From: Anodontia alba
Lineage: Eukaryota; Mollusca; Bivalvia; Lucinida; Lucinidae
Direction of reading: 5' to 3'
Assembly (NCBI GenBank): GCA_964016985.1
Contig: OZ024826.1
Location: 57,845,735-57,909,734, forward strand
DNA: 64,000 nucleotides
The position numbers and the translations under genes are program-made. Of this stretch, positions 1 to 10,427 are shown in pieces. Numbering within the stretch: the first letter of the stretch is position 1; the number at the start of each line of letters is the position of its first letter. The notes beneath the pieces were generated by a model, which worked only from the letters and a program-made list of their open reading frames with translations, searched no databases and was not told where the DNA came from.

Positions 1-178
1 TCAACTGCAGCAGACTACATTTTTTATTTTTTTTTTTATTATTTTTTTGAGAAAATAATGCAGATATTAGCAGACAATTCACATGAAATATCAAGCCTTA
101 TTTGCACTGATAAAGCAATAAAAAAAAAAAATCAGACTGTTGTCTGCTACAATTTTGCTTGGCACTTTAAATGTTAAG
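1..178. repeat. Family D MITE copy
   Basis: Starts with GCAGCAGACTACATTTT and ends with TTGTCTGCTACAATTTTGC, an inverted pair typical of family D ends, and carries a divergent core CACATGAAATATCAAGCC. The left end may be cut by the window edge. Confidence 0.5.
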
Positions 179-563
179 TATCAGATAAGTTTAATGTATG
201 GAAATGGTGAAAAAGAAAAAGTGATCAAATCTATCAATCTTGCCATAAAATTGGCTTCTAAGTCAGTGAAAAAAAAAAAAAAAAAAAAATAGAACTTTGT
301 TATGGCCATGCTTGTTACTCCACATTTTATATGAATTGGACTGTTATAAGTTGTCTAGTCTTGTTACCATGGAAATTAAGTGGGGCTTGCTGTAGGAAGA
401 CCAACATTTTCCCAATGAATTACAGTGAAAACACAGGCCAGCATACACATTTGTGCCATCTGATCATGACCTGCACTGTTCCTCTGCATAATAAAGGGAG
501 ATTGCACAGTGCAAGGAACAAGCCCTTATGTAGGCATCAAAGACCCAGATCACTGCAAAGCTC

Positions 564-799
564 TGTTCAAAGCTAACAATGTCGTTAGTTAACGATTCGT
601 TAAAATTTACATTGAGTGATACGCAAATATGCTGAATTTTTTTGCTGAAAAAATGTGAGTAGCTTTTGCAGTGCAAAAGCTACTCACATTTTTTCAGCAA
701 AAAATATCAGAATATTGTATATTGAATCCGCTAAAACAGTTAATGAAGTGACCCTTAACAAACTCGTTAAGTTAACGATGCTTTGAACAGCTGGGCCCT
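564..799. repeat. Family A palindromic MITE, subfamily 1
   Basis: Near-palindrome of about 236 bp centred on GTGAGTAGCTTTTGCA/TGCAAAAGCTACTCAC at about 655-690. The right end carries CTTTGAACAGCTGGGCCC; the left end lacks the GGGCCCAG tip and is truncated. Transcribed, it would fold into one long hairpin. Nine more copies lie in this window. Confidence 0.85.
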
Positions 800-1018
800 A
801 GATAAAAGGGGTATCCAGATAAACATTTTTCTTATTTCTCCACAAAAACATATGTCGTGTGTAATCATTAGAGGTGCCTGTTGTGGTTACTCATTAGAAG
901 TGCTGCAGTGAGGTGATTCTGATGAATACCACAACATTATTATGTTTTTGTGGAGAAATAAGTAAAACGTCAGCAAGTTTTGATTGAAAGAAGCACTACT
1001 CTGAAATCTGGAGCTATG
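798..1018. repeat. Family B palindromic MITE
   Basis: The outer pair GATAAAAGGGGTATCC / TCTGGAGCTATGG encloses an inner inverted pair TTATTTCTCCACAAAAACAT / TTTTTGTGGAGAAATAAG. It abuts the family A copy at its left. Confidence 0.75.
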
Positions 1019-1348
1019 GCTCAGCCTGCACATGCTTGCAATCAGGGCTTTCTTTGCACACTTATATACTGTAATTGTATAAATGTTCACGGGATTAAAT
1101 GTACATGATTTTATAATTTTAGACATTTTCACTGGTATTAAAACTCGCAGATTTGTAAATTGGCCTTACCTTAATATTTCAGTACTAAAATATATGTGTA
1201 TAAAAGTTCCCAGATTTATGCTGACCATGAAATTCGCAAACATTAATACACCACGAACATTTGTACAATTACAATAATCAGTAGATACTTTAGAATAAGG
1301 TAAATATCTAAAATTTCGTACACCAAAATTTCTAATAAATTTCCATAT

Positions 1349-1408
1349 GCAAACGGTCGAGATCCAGATCAGACTGCAATCTGATCTGGGTTATGACTGT
1401 TTGCCATT
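1349..1408. repeat. Family C core palindrome (C0)
   Basis: GCAAACGGTCGAGATCCAGA is inverted as CTGGGTTATGACTGTTTGC around a short loop. Core only; no outer element sequence is recognisable. Confidence 0.55.
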
Positions 1409-1486
1409 CCTCTAAGTATGTTAAGAAACAAATGCATTAAAAGCAAAATTTTGGCGAAAAAGGTATGGAATAAATAGGACATTTAC

Positions 1487-1700
1487 CATCATATACCATA
1501 ATAATCCTAAGTATTGGGACAGATAGGCCTTTGCAAACAGTATAGACCCAGATCAGATCCCACAGAATGTGACGTCTCATCAGGGTCTACATCGTTTGCC
1601 ATACATAAATCAATATTTTTGAGACATCAAAAGGTAGTAGAATGAAATATTTCAAATTTTAGGAGAAGTATGATAAACAGATAGTGTCCCAAATACTTAT
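1487..1700. repeat. Family C1 MITE
   Basis: The left outer part has AATCCTAAGTATTGGGACAG and the right outer part has AATTTTAGGAGAAGTATG and CCCAAATACTTA. The core is the GCAAACAGTATAGACCC palindrome. Confidence 0.65.
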
Positions 1701-2363
1701 ACAGTAGACAGAGAAGGTGCCTTGGATGTATAGTCTTATCTGTTGTGTCTTAGCTGTTTATACATGGCATAAAGGCCCTTTTCATGCATTGTGCATCATA
1801 GTGCAAATTGACAGGTCTCATACCGGACTGTGTAATAACATAGGCTGGTCTGTTTTATCTGTGTACATACAGGACAATATTGTCGTCCTACACTGGACCC
1901 CAACTACACTGCAGCGCCGTTATAACGCGGTCGCTTATAACGCGGAAACCGTTATAACGCGGTTGGGCCTTGGCTCCCGTTTTTTTTTTCCCACCAGTTT
2001 GAAAGTGTTGCCCTTTTTCCGCGGAACACGGCAGTCTAAAAATCGCCAGCCGTGACCATATACTCGCTGATTTACTCATTCTTTTTTACCAAACTTTTCA
2101 TCAGTTTTTGTCTTTAGGCTATTTCAGATCACGTCCGTGCACCATTTAAAAGCCATACTACGGTAACTGGCACAGCCCTCAACGATAATTTTCATGTATT
2201 ATAAGAGAAATAAAAGAAATAATAAGAGTAATTTACGCAACACAAATTAATTACATAATTATCCTAACACAGTCATAAATCAACACTTCACTGTCCTTTT
2301 TGCTGTAATGGTAGTCTGATAATTAATCCGTTTGTGTGACGTGTGAATGCACTGCCACAGTCC

Positions 2364-2595
2364 ATAGCTCCAGATTAGGTGTCTTTTTTTTTCTTTTTTA
2401 ATTAAAGAAGACTGTTATTTTTCCTTATTTCTCCATGAAATTGTAGGTGTTGGGTACTCTCTGGAAGTGCCTCAGTGAGGCGCTTCCAATGAGTATCTAC
2501 AACCTACGTTTACGTGGAGAAATAAGAAATTTAATATGTGGAGACTCCTCTAGTCTGGAGCTGTGGACTGACCCTCTTATCTGGAGCTATGACAG
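2364..2595. repeat. Family B MITE inside the Tigger-like element
   Basis: CATAGCTCCAGATTAGGTGTC at left, TATCTGGAGCTATG at right, and the TTTCTCCATG core between. A second left half follows at about 2650-2715 (AAAGCTCCAGATAAGGTGTC), so the family is partly duplicated here. Confidence 0.7.
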
Positions 2596-2904
2596 TCGGC
2601 ATGCCCAAATAGATCAAAGAAACGGGTCAAGTGTGAATACACCGAGACAGCTTAAAGCTCCAGATAAGGTGTCTTTTTTTTTAGTTAAAAAGTACTGCTA
2701 CCCTAGGTTAACGGAAATAGACTGCTGGGAAACGAGATGTACTTTCTAGACAAACATGAAACTAAGACTGGTCAGTGCTCTTTATAAAAAAAAATATCTG
2801 AGATTAGATGTTTTTATTGTGAAAGAAATAAACAACAGCAATAAAAACTGACCAAGCAGGTAAGCCTGTCCCTTTTATCATGTACTTATTATCTGACGTA
2901 ACAG

Positions 2905-3155
2905 TTGGTATTGATTTTTTTTTCTGCACCTGTTGCTAAACCCTTAGCATGCTGTGTGCATATAATAAGCAGACCACCTTCTGAAATATTTTTTTCTTAT
3001 ATCCTCAGGCTGCAAGATTTTGACACTGCATTCAAACTTGAGAAAATTTGCATGACAAAAAGTTGTTGTATGGAAAAAAAAAAAGAAAGAAAGAAAAATA
3101 TCAATTTGTCATCTGCTAAATTTTTTCAGGGAGCAACAAAGGTTATTTTTTGACA
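2905..3155. repeat. Degenerate family D MITE
   Basis: CTGAAATATTTTTTTCTTAT, then TTTTGACACTGCATTCAAAC, then AATTTGCATGACAAAAA and TGTCATCTGCTAAATTTTT match family D in order, with many substitutions. Confidence 0.5.
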
Positions 3156-3654
3156 GATCAACTGTGCACATGCTCAAGGCAATTTCCGGTAAAGGACACG
3201 TTGTTTATTACACAGTTATCCATAATGCAAGACTGTTGCAGTTAGTTCCCTTGAATGATCATAAAAGAAAACAAAACAATTTAAGCTTAAAATTTTTATT
3301 ATTTACTGGATTAAAAGAATAAAACGGAAATCAGGCAAGGTAATGCACAAAGTTTCTACAATAAAAAAAAAAAATAAAAAATAAATAAATAAAAAAGGAA
3401 CATACAATATAACATACATGCAATGTGTAATATCTCATAATAACTGGAGGAAACTGCAGTGGTGCAAGTGGGTGTGGTTGTCATGTTCAGTATAACGCGG
3501 ACCACGTATAACGCGGTCAGTGTTCATGGCTCCCGACGACCGCGTTATAACGGCGCTGCAGTGTATTGTTATTCATGCCATGTTGCGTCTTGTTACGGGT
3601 ATTCTTTTCATAGCTCTGGATAAGGCACTTTTTTCAGCCAAAAGTATTCATTGT

Positions 3655-3866
3655 ATCTTCCCTAACTATTGGGACACCTTAACTCCTTACCTAAGCTGTC
3701 CTAAAATCTGACAAAGTCTATTTTACTACCTGTTGATGTGTCTAAAATAGTGTGGGATCTGTGGCAAACAGTGTAGACCCTGATCAGATGCCGCATTCTG
3801 CGGCATCTGATCTGGGTCTATACTGTTTGCTCAGGCTGTATGTCCCAATATTTAGGGTTAATACCA
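3655..3866. repeat. Family C1 MITE
   Basis: CCTAACTATTGGGACACC at left and TGTCCCAATATTTAGGGT at right enclose the palindrome GTAGACCCTGATCAGATGCC ... GCATCTGATCTGGGTCTA. Confidence 0.8.
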
Positions 3867-3869
3867 CAG

Positions 3870-4015
3870 ATTTTTTCTTCTTGCTCCATAAAAACGTGCT
3901 CTGGGTACTCTTTGAAATCAGCTCTATGAGACAATTCCAATGACAGCCTGCAACATGTTTTCATGGAAAAATTAGAAAAAAAAACAAACTATTTATCCTC
4001 GTCTAAAGATATGGT
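3870..4015. repeat. Family B MITE, diverged
   Basis: TGCTCCATAAAAACGTGCT is inverted as a weaker AACATGTTTTCATGGAAAAA, with the TGGGTACTC core. It abuts the next family B copy. Confidence 0.5.
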
Positions 4016-4203
4016 TTCATACTTCGATAGCACTTATTTCAGCCTAAAAATACTGATACTTTTCTTATCTCCATGAAACCATATGTTGTGGGTGCTCATT
4101 AGAAGTGCCTCACTGAGGCACTTCTAATGAGCACCCACAACACATCTTCATGCAGAAATTAGAAAAAATGATTATCAGGATATCCCTCTGATCTAGAGCT
4201 ATG
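4015..4203. repeat. Family B MITE
   Basis: A clean inner palindrome: GTGGGTGCTCATTAGAAGTG is followed by its inverted copy ending GAGCACCCAC, around the hairpin tip GCCTCACTGAGGC. The right end is GATCTAGAGCTATGG. Confidence 0.8.
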
Positions 4204-4339
4204 GGTTTTACAAAAATGTAATGTATTCCGAGTCTCTCCAAATGGAAAGCAGACTTATGGGTTTAGTTTAGCCCTTGAAACTGTGCAGGCTGATTGGAGT
4301 CTCTGCATTTCCCATTTAGATTATTCTTGACCTACTATA

Positions 4340-4557
4340 CACCACAGTCTCTTTATAACACTATTGTTGGGGTCCATAGCATAAACCATGTTAGTTAAAC
4401 AACCGTGTTATATCCAAACAAAAATGTATAGATTATATTGAAAAATGACCATTTATGGTCATTTTTCAATATAATCTATACATTTTTGGGATCCATCTTT
4501 GAACTGTTATATACAAAACTGTGTTATAACAAACCGTGTTATAAAGAGGTTGTGGTG
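4340..4557. mobile_element. Pogo/Tigger-type MITE
   Basis: A TA dinucleotide flanks both ends. The ends are CACCACAGTCTCTTTATAAC and its imperfect inverse, ending AGAGGTTGTGGTG. A second internal palindrome at about 4425-4487 (AAAATGACCATTTATGGTCA and flanks) makes almost the whole 218-bp element self-complementary. Confidence 0.75.
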
Positions 4558-4577
4558 TAGCTACAGGTAAGAAAAAT

Positions 4578-4680
4578 GTTATATTTATTTCTCCATGAAT
4601 TCTCAGAACTACTTTGGTATTAAAGGCAGTTCTAATGAGTACCCACAGTGTATGTTTTTATGACTGACTAGCTTAGACCT
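4578..4680. repeat. Family B MITE fragment
   Basis: TATTTATTTCTCCATGAAT, CTAATGAGTACCCACAGTG and TATGTTTTTATGA are family B core segments. The outer ends are not recognisable. Confidence 0.5.
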
Positions 4681-4849
4681 TCATCAGATTGTGTGGACTT
4701 GTAGGTTGATCTGCACTCTGTGGGTCACAAATGAGATGAAGTTGAATTTATTTCATGTGCAACACAAGAACAGGCCAGTTCCAGATTAGCTTGCACATTC
4801 AAAAAGTCAAACCAAGGTCTTTTTTGTGTAAAATTATTTGGCTCTTTCA

Positions 4850-5018
4850 TGGCTCCGGATAAGAGGGGATATCAAGATGATAATTTTCTTATTCACGAAA
4901 ACTCATGTTGTGGGCACTTCTAATGAGTACCCACAACACATTTTCATGGAAAAATAAGAAAAATATCAGCACTTTTTGGTTGAAAAAAGTGCCTCATCTG
5001 GATCTGTGAGCATGCACA
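4850..5018. repeat. Family B MITE
   Basis: CATGGCTCCGGATAAGAGG at left and GTGCCTCATCTGGATCTGTG at right. The core ACCCACAACACATTTTCATG is present but its left mirror is shortened. Confidence 0.7.
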
Positions 5019-5019
5019 T

Positions 5020-5510
5020 TAAAAAAAAAGTCTGATCAGGGCCTTCTTTGCTCACTTGCATAATAACATAAGAGCATTTTTCTTGTGTTACACTTTATTT
5101 GGAGGGGCTATGTAGATATGTATGATTGTTGTTGCTCTTTGTTTCATTTTGTAACTTATCAAAGGAGCCGTATGCTGTCTCCATATACTCAGGTAAATGG
5201 ATTTAAACCAGATTTGCTGCATACCATCCTTTGAAACACCATGCCGATCACAGGGACAGGTGTCAAAAAAAAAAAGCCATTGGGTATTTCTTTCTGTCTG
5301 TTATTTTCTTCCGTTTTGTTAACAAGTCTATGTAATATGTACCCCGATAATTTGAGCCCCACCAAGCAAAAATATTAGGTCTGAGGCCAAAGACACAAGA
5401 GCATGCGAATTTGCAATTGTGTCCATGACACACACTCTAATCTATATTGTATGAGCCAAGTATTTATTTCATATTATGAATTTATGTGACCAAGTATTTC
5501 TTCATGTGAA
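5020..5510. other. No recognisable feature
   Basis: AT-rich unique-looking sequence. I see no ORF with coding character, no splice-bounded exon and no repeat matching the families listed here. Confidence 0.4.
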
Positions 5511-5511
5511 T

Positions 5512-5742
5512 TTCATACATGCCATAATAGCCCGAAGTATTGGGACAAACAGGCCTGCAAAAACAGTTTACACCCTGATCAGATGGCACAGAATGTGGCA
5601 TCTGATCATGGTCTACACTGTCTGCTACTCATCTGTCAGTTTTTCAGACATATCAACAGATAGTAAAATAGACTTGTTTAAATTTTAGGACAAGTATGGT
5701 AAGTGATAAAGGTCTCCTAATATTTAGGGGAAATACGGTATA
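5512..5742. repeat. Family C1 MITE, full length
   Basis: Left end CCATAATAGCCCGAAGTATT with GGGACAAACAGGCC; right end TTTTAGGACAAGTATGGTA and CCTAATATTTAGGGGAAATA. The core is the GATCAGATGGCACAGAATGT palindrome. Confidence 0.75.
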
Positions 5743-5959
5743 TAATCTTTAAATATTTCAATTATTTGTTGTGATCAAAGTATTTCTTTCAGCTGCTAGA
5801 TACTACCACAAATAAATCATGTATTTATTTCATATGAAAATACTATATTTACATATATATTTATTCTGTGAACAAAATAATATCTGTTGCTATGTATATG
5901 TATTTGTTTTGGTCATATAAATTTAAATATTTTGTTATACAAAAACATCTGTGTATGTA

Positions 5960-6215
5960 TTTAATGCTTAGCACTTGGGGCTAAAATTTTCAGTAGATGA
6001 CACATTGAAATGTTTTTCTTATTTTTTCCAGTAAACTGGGTTTTGACATTTCATGCAAATTGTCTCCAATTGAAGAAAGTTTGCATGAAAATGTCAAATC
6101 CTGTTTTCTGGGACTGGAAACAATTTGCATGAAATGTCAAATCCTGTTTCTAGGGAAAAATAAGAAAAAATCCTCAATTTGTCATCTGCTGAAATAGCCC
6201 AGAGTGGTAAACATT
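5960..6215. repeat. Family D MITE, full length with duplicated core
   Basis: The left end TTTTCAGTAGATGACACATT is mirrored by AATTTGTCATCTGCTGAAAT. The centre has GTTTTGACATTTCATGCAAA with two inverted follow-up copies (GCATGAAAATGTCAAATCC and GCATGAAATGTCAAATCC), so the right arm is duplicated. Confidence 0.75.
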
Positions 6216-6407
6216 ATGATACATATGGCATAGATATGAATCACACAACTGATGTCCATCTATACAGTATTTATTTCTTGTTCAAAGTACTTATGACAAA
6301 TGTGTTGTTTTGTGTTTATTTTATCACAATCTAAGAAGTTGTACTAAAGTAGTTTGTACATGAAATTCTTTAGTCCAGATACTCGTCCACTTGTATGTAC
6401 CACATTT

Positions 6408-6545
6408 ACCCTAAGTGTTGGGGCAAACAGTGTAGACACAGATCAGAGAAATGTGATGTCCGGTCACACTTTTTGCCACTACTCCAGCAGTTTCCTGACA
6501 CATCAAAAGGTAGTAAAATGGACATTATATGGTATGAGTCCATAT
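6408..6545. repeat. Family C1 MITE, deleted
   Basis: ACCCTAAGTGTTGGGGCAAA followed by a shortened core (AGTGTAGACACAGATCAGA ... GTCACACTTTTTGCC), then CTGACACATCAAAAGGTAGT. Confidence 0.6.
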
Positions 6546-6569
6546 TGAGCCATTTTGACTTTTCTTTTT

Positions 6570-6768
6570 AACCCTTGTCCAGCTGAATAAATTAAGATGC
6601 CATGCCCATTTCTAATTTTCAGCTAATCAGATTACTTGATTCAGATTGTTGATAAATATTCATATACTTAATGGCAAACAGTGCAGATCCAGATCAGTTG
6701 GCTTCTGATCTGGATCTACACTGTTTGCAAAGGCAGGGTATATCTGGGTTCAGCAGGATAAGGGTTAA
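6570..6768. repeat. Family C2 MITE
   Basis: Ends TTAACCCTTGTCCAGCTGAA / TTCAGCAGGATAAGGGTTAA. The core is GTGCAGATCCAGATCAGTTGG with its inverse. An ATTTTCAGCTAATCAGATTA segment lies in the left half. The TTAA-containing ends are consistent with a TTAA-targeting (piggyBac-like) MITE, but no transposase is here to confirm that. Confidence 0.75.
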
Positions 6769-7129
6769 AAAATTTTTTGTGAAAGTGCATTTATGTTTTT
6801 TTTTATTATTATTATTCTTGGTAAAAATGTCTTTTGTTAGCCATGTGTACAACAGTTTTTATATACACTTGTATACTGTGCCAGAAATATTTTTAGTTTG
6901 CCATTTTATTGAGTCTGTGGTTTATTAATTTTGTTCTGTTTGTTTTAAAATGTATAAATATTGTATCCCCAAAATACTTCTTTTGCAGAATTTTGATTCA
7001 TTCTCTTTGGTTTTTAGAGGATAAAATATCTGTTGTCATATAAACCTTTTCCAATTATAATTTAAATGTAAGCTAAGGCATTCAGTCAAGTTATCATCTT
7101 TTTAAGTTTGGCCCCCTTAAACCCCACTT

Positions 7130-7262
7130 TTATATAGTAGAACTGGGGTTTACATGGGTATACATTATTTTTCTTATTTCTGCTCTAAAACATAGATTGT
7201 GGGTACTCGTTAGAACTGCCTCACAATCTGTGTTTTGAGCAGAAATATGAAAAATATTAGAA
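7130..7262. repeat. Family B MITE, deleted
   Basis: TTTCTGCTCTAAAACATAGATT and TGGGTACTCGTTAGAACTGC are followed directly by CACAATCTGTGTTTTGAGCA. The hairpin is preserved but its tip has changed. Confidence 0.6.
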
Positions 7263-7299
7263 TTTTTATCTGAAAACTTTGGTGGTGAAATTTTCAGTA

Positions 7300-7530
7300 T
7301 ATATTTGAAGAAGCGTGTTTTTGTAATGAGAAAATTTCCTCACTACACTGAAGAGGAACAAAAGTGTATTTTGTACTGCCTTCAAACTTTGTATACAGTT
7401 TTCATGTCGTCTGTCCGTATGTCCATCCATCCTGTTATTGTTACCTTGCGGGGAGTATCTAAGTCTGTATGTCCAGCCATCCATTGTTTTGGCTCTTCTG
7501 TATGGAGCATCTAATAAGCACTGCTTATTG
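7300..7530. repeat. Pearl-like element remnant
   Basis: GTCTGTCCGTATGTCCATCC and TGTATGTCCAGCCATCC are remnants of the degenerate GGAC/TGTCC microsatellite seen at the ends of bivalve pearl elements. No complete core repeat is left. Confidence 0.35.
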
Positions 7531-7599
7531 ACAGTACTTGTTGAACCACCCTAAAATTCCAATATGGGATTATTTTTTGTCATAAACTAATTATCTTGC

Positions 7600-7830
7600 C
7601 AGGAAAGAGAACACCTCAGAGAGCATGCTGACAGATTTTACCTCTCTTTTCAAAGGACACCACTTACCCACACATAAAGAATTTGCTTTCCTGATGTATG
7701 AATCCCTTTTCAAAGGGGGATACTTTTTAAGGAAAAAAATTCCTTTTAGGTGTAGCACCCTTTGAAAAAGAAAGAAATATTTTCAGGTTAGAGTGGTCTC
7801 CCTTTAGAGGTGTATCCCTGCACAGCAACA
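7600..7830. repeat. Family G dispersed repeat
   Basis: CTTTTCAAAGGACACCACTT, CCCTTTTCAAAGGGGGATAC and GAGTGGTCTCCCTTTAGAGG recur as diverged copies at 9130-9300, 14880-15125, 19376-19560, 49970-50115 and 55905-56030. Family identity is unknown. Confidence 0.45.
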
Positions 7831-7916
7831 GTTCTCAGAATCTCAGTTACATTTTCGTCATGTTAATTGTATTGTAAAGGTATACACTAAAACAAAAGGA
7901 GGCACAATGTGAGAAT

Positions 7917-8090
7917 ATAAGAATCCATCATGAGTGCCCATGCAGGATAGGGAACTCTCACCAAAAAGGGGTAGGAATTTCAACCAGGAATGAGGCTTGC
8001 CGTGTGTCCCTGGTTGAAATTCCTACCCTGAGGGTGAGATTTCACTGTCCTGCATTGACTGGCTCATGATGGATTCTTTTTCTCCCACCT
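7917..8090. repeat. Isolated palindromic MITE
   Basis: AAGAATCCATCATGAGTGCC is mirrored by GGCTCATGATGGATTCTT. GGTAGGAATTTCAACCAGG is mirrored by CCTGGTTGAAATTCCTACC. GAACTCTCACC is mirrored by GGGTGAGATTTC. I see no other copy in the window. Confidence 0.7.
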
Positions 8091-8091
8091 T

Positions 8092-8300
8092 TAACCCTTC
8101 TCTTGCTGAGCATGACATGTTCTGTCTTAGCAAACAGTGCAGATCCAGATCAGTTGGCTTCTGAAGAAGCCAACTGATCTGGATCTGCACTGTTTATCAT
8201 TAAATATGTGAATTTCGATAAAAAAATTTGGACCAAGTAATCTGATTGGCTGGAAATTAGAAGTGGGCATGGCATCTTAATTTATTCAGCATGAAAATGG
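8092..8300. repeat. Family C2 MITE, reverse orientation
   Basis: Begins TTAACCCTTCTCTTGCTGAGC and ends AATTTATTCAGCATGAAAAT. The core is the GCAGATCCAGATCAGTTGGC palindrome with an 8-base tip. Confidence 0.75.
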
Positions 8301-8414
8301 TTACCCAGCTAGCATTCTATATAAATCTATATTGGGCCGTTATCGGCCCGTCAGCTACCCTGACGGGCCGATAACGGCCCAATATAGATTTATATAAAAT
8401 GCTTACTGGGTAAG
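8301..8414. repeat. GC-rich perfect hairpin element
   Basis: Arms 8318-8353 and 8361-8396 are perfect 36-bp inverted repeats (TATATAAATC ... GGCCCGTCA) around a 7-base loop. An outer imperfect pair TTACCCAGCTAGCATT / AATGCTTACTGGGTAA extends the stem. It abuts the family C2 copy on its left. It is most likely a foldback MITE; I see no other copy here. Confidence 0.8.
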
Positions 8415-8434
8415 TGGATTGTTCCTCCTTATGA

Positions 8435-8712
8435 CATGGTCATGTGAGACAGAAGTTTCTCACATGGGCAAAAAGCCTATCTCATATAGGCAAAGGTGAG
8501 AGAAAATCTCTTTTGATGTGCACCCAAGGAAAACTTATATCAGCCCGAGTATCTGCACAGTCTGATCAGTCTTCATTGCCCATAAGAAACTTTGCATCTT
8601 TGACTATCCAAAATGTGGCCAGTGAAAATTCTGATCAGCCTGCACAGATGTACAGGCTGATCTGAATCTTTGCTCGGCACACATCTGAAGGTATGCTTTC
8701 TGACGTGGCTCA
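8435..8712. repeat. Family E dispersed repeat
   Basis: Contains GCACAGTCTGATCAGTC, AATGTGGCCAGTGAAAATTC, GATCAGCCTGCACAGATGTA and GGCACACATCTGAAGGTATG. The same order recurs in the copies at 13480, 41025 and 47548. Confidence 0.6.
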
Positions 8713-8885
8713 TTTGCTTAGAATATTAATCTTTTGAATAGCTCAGTTTACTGGCAGATGTTTTTAAAATATTTTCTTATTTGCACTGAAAAGAAGGCAG
8801 TGAATTTCATTTAGATCGTTTTCTTGAAGATGATTAGAATGAATTTCTTAGCATTATTTTCAGCAAAGAAGTAGAAAACTTTAAC

Positions 8886-9041
8886 TCAGAAGAGGTTATA
8901 TGCTGTCCTGAACAGAGCCCACCAGAGCTCTTTCTGCAGAAGGGATCCTCTGGCATCTCTCCATACATCAGCCCTAACTTCTGTTAACAGTTTGTTCAAT
9001 ATTGCATCTTCTGAGAGCCCACTGGCACATCTTCTTGAAAC
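8886..9041 (-). CDS. Possible unrecognised coding fragment
   Basis: The minus strand has 51 sense codons ending in TGA, reading ...EDAILNKLLTEVRADVWRD and ...QKELWWALFRTAYNLF then stop. The composition is balanced, with charged residues and three tryptophans and no simple sequence, unlike the repeat-derived ORFs around it. An AG acceptor (GATGTGCCAG) lies inside the frame. I do not recognise a family. It could be a terminal exon, a pseudogene piece or part of an unannotated repeat. Confidence 0.25.
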   Translation of the reverse strand, partial: VSRRCASGLSEDAILNKLLTEVRADVWRDARGSLLQKELWWALFRTAYNLF

Positions 9042-9129
9042 TTACTAGGGATATTCCTCTCAAGGTCTAGTTGTGACTAAAGGAAAATGGTTAAGGTTCA
9101 TCTACCAGTAAGACCAACAGCAGCTGTCA

Positions 9130-9300
9130 TTGGTTTAGCACTCTTAATTTGAAGATTTGTGGTTCCCTTATCAAAGGATGACTTCTCCGTGTTTCCCTGG
9201 TACGTGATTTTCCTCAAAGGGGGCTAGTCTAATAGGAAAGAATTTGCACCCCCCCTCCCCCCCAATAGAAAGGAGGCAAATACTTTCTGGCCAGAATGAT
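9130..9300. repeat. Family G dispersed repeat
   Basis: GGTTCCCTTATCAAAGGATG, TCAAAGGGGGCTAGTCTAAT and GGAAAGAATTTGCACC match family G. A C-rich run (CCCCCCTCCCCCCC) sits at about 9249-9263. Confidence 0.4.
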
Positions 9301-9354
9301 CTCCCTTCAGTTTATACCCATTCACAACCCATTTATGCCAAAAGGACTCTCCTA

Positions 9355-9555
9355 TCTTCACTCTTCGGACCAGTTCATTTCCAATATAAGGGGTGTATGG
9401 TTAGTTTTTATTATTATATCATGTTTAATAGAAATTCCTGTATTTAATGCAAACAGTGTAGACCCTGATCAGACACCACATACTGCAGCATCTGATCTGG
9501 TTCTATACTGTTTGCTAATGTCCCTTTTAGGGGTCACTAGGCTTAAAAAATTAGT
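9355..9555. repeat. Family C3 MITE
   Basis: CTTCGGACCAGTTCATTTCC and AATGTCCCTTTTAGGGG flank the GTGTAGACCCTGATCAGACA core palindrome. It matches the copy at 33090-33300 in the same order. Confidence 0.65.
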
Positions 9556-9559
9556 TAAC

Positions 9560-10260
9560 CTTTTGCTGAAATTACCATGAAATTAGAAAAAGTTTATCTG
9601 ATTACTTGGGAATGTGTCCAAAAGGGTGCTGGCAGAATGATAAAGTGTAGACTGATTAGACTGTTCATTCTTGGTCTACATTACTTGGGCATGTGTGTCT
9701 GAATATTTAGAATAAATACAACAGCTGAAAAGTGAAGATGAGATACATTTATTGGCAGTTTGCTCTGGGTCAATAGTTTACATACATAGCATCTGAACTT
9801 GTGTAATGCTATCCTGTGGCCAGTTTAAATTGCCAGATAGATGCAGCACTATAATACTGTGATTTTACATTCCAAAGAATTTTAAACATAGTTTATTTCT
9901 ACACATGATCTATTGTACCACATTAAAATCATGTATGTGAATGTTCTTATTATATATCTGTCTATTTATCGCCTATTATTAGATGTTCCGTCCACAGCAT
10001 GTTTAATTTTTCAGTTTGTATGGTTTATTATTTTAGCTGGGGCAAAGAAAATCTATAGAATATCATATGCATATAGTGAAGACCTGTGCCTCCATGAAGT
10101 CTGATTCGTCCCTTAACTGCATACCATATCTTTATTATTTGAAGAAGTCCGTTTGATTGTGTGGAGATTATCTAAAAGTGCTGTTGAAGTGGCAAACAGT
10201 GCAGGAGCAGTTTGATCTGATTCTGTTGAATTTGTTGAAGCGGATTTGTCCAAATAGTCA
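9560..10260. other. No recognisable feature
   Basis: AT-rich sequence. A degraded C-type core may be present near 9640-9690 and 10190-10220. I find no coding signal. Confidence 0.35.
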
Positions 10261-10365
10261 GGATACATATGGTGGATTCTGATATTTCACAGCTCAATTC
10301 AGCTTTAAGGTGCCAAACACAACAATTGTTGTCTGTTTTGTCTTCTGCCAGTTACATTGTTGCAA

Positions 10366-10427
10366 ACAGTATGGACCCAGATCAGACTAGGAACAGTCTG
10401 ATCTGGGTCCATACTGTTTGCCTATAT
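10366..10427. repeat. Family C core palindrome (C0)
   Basis: GCAAACAGTATGGACCCAGA is mirrored by TCTGGGTCCATACTGTTTGC, a nearly perfect 62-bp palindrome. Confidence 0.75.

Larger units (their letters stand above)
1907..3563. mobile_element. Tigger/pogo-like non-autonomous DNA transposon
   Basis: The ends are perfect inverted repeats of at least 24 bp beginning CACTGCAGCGCCGTTATA, flanked by TA on both sides (1905-1906 and 3564-3565). That is the target duplication of the Tc1/mariner/pogo superfamily. Subterminal TTATAACGCGG motifs recur three times inside the left end and twice or more inside the right end, resembling transposase-binding repeats. The 1.66-kb interior holds no transposase ORF and contains family B and D MITEs, so it is a non-autonomous relic or a carrier of later insertions. 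Superfamily assignment follows from TSD and TIR style only. Confidence 0.75.
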
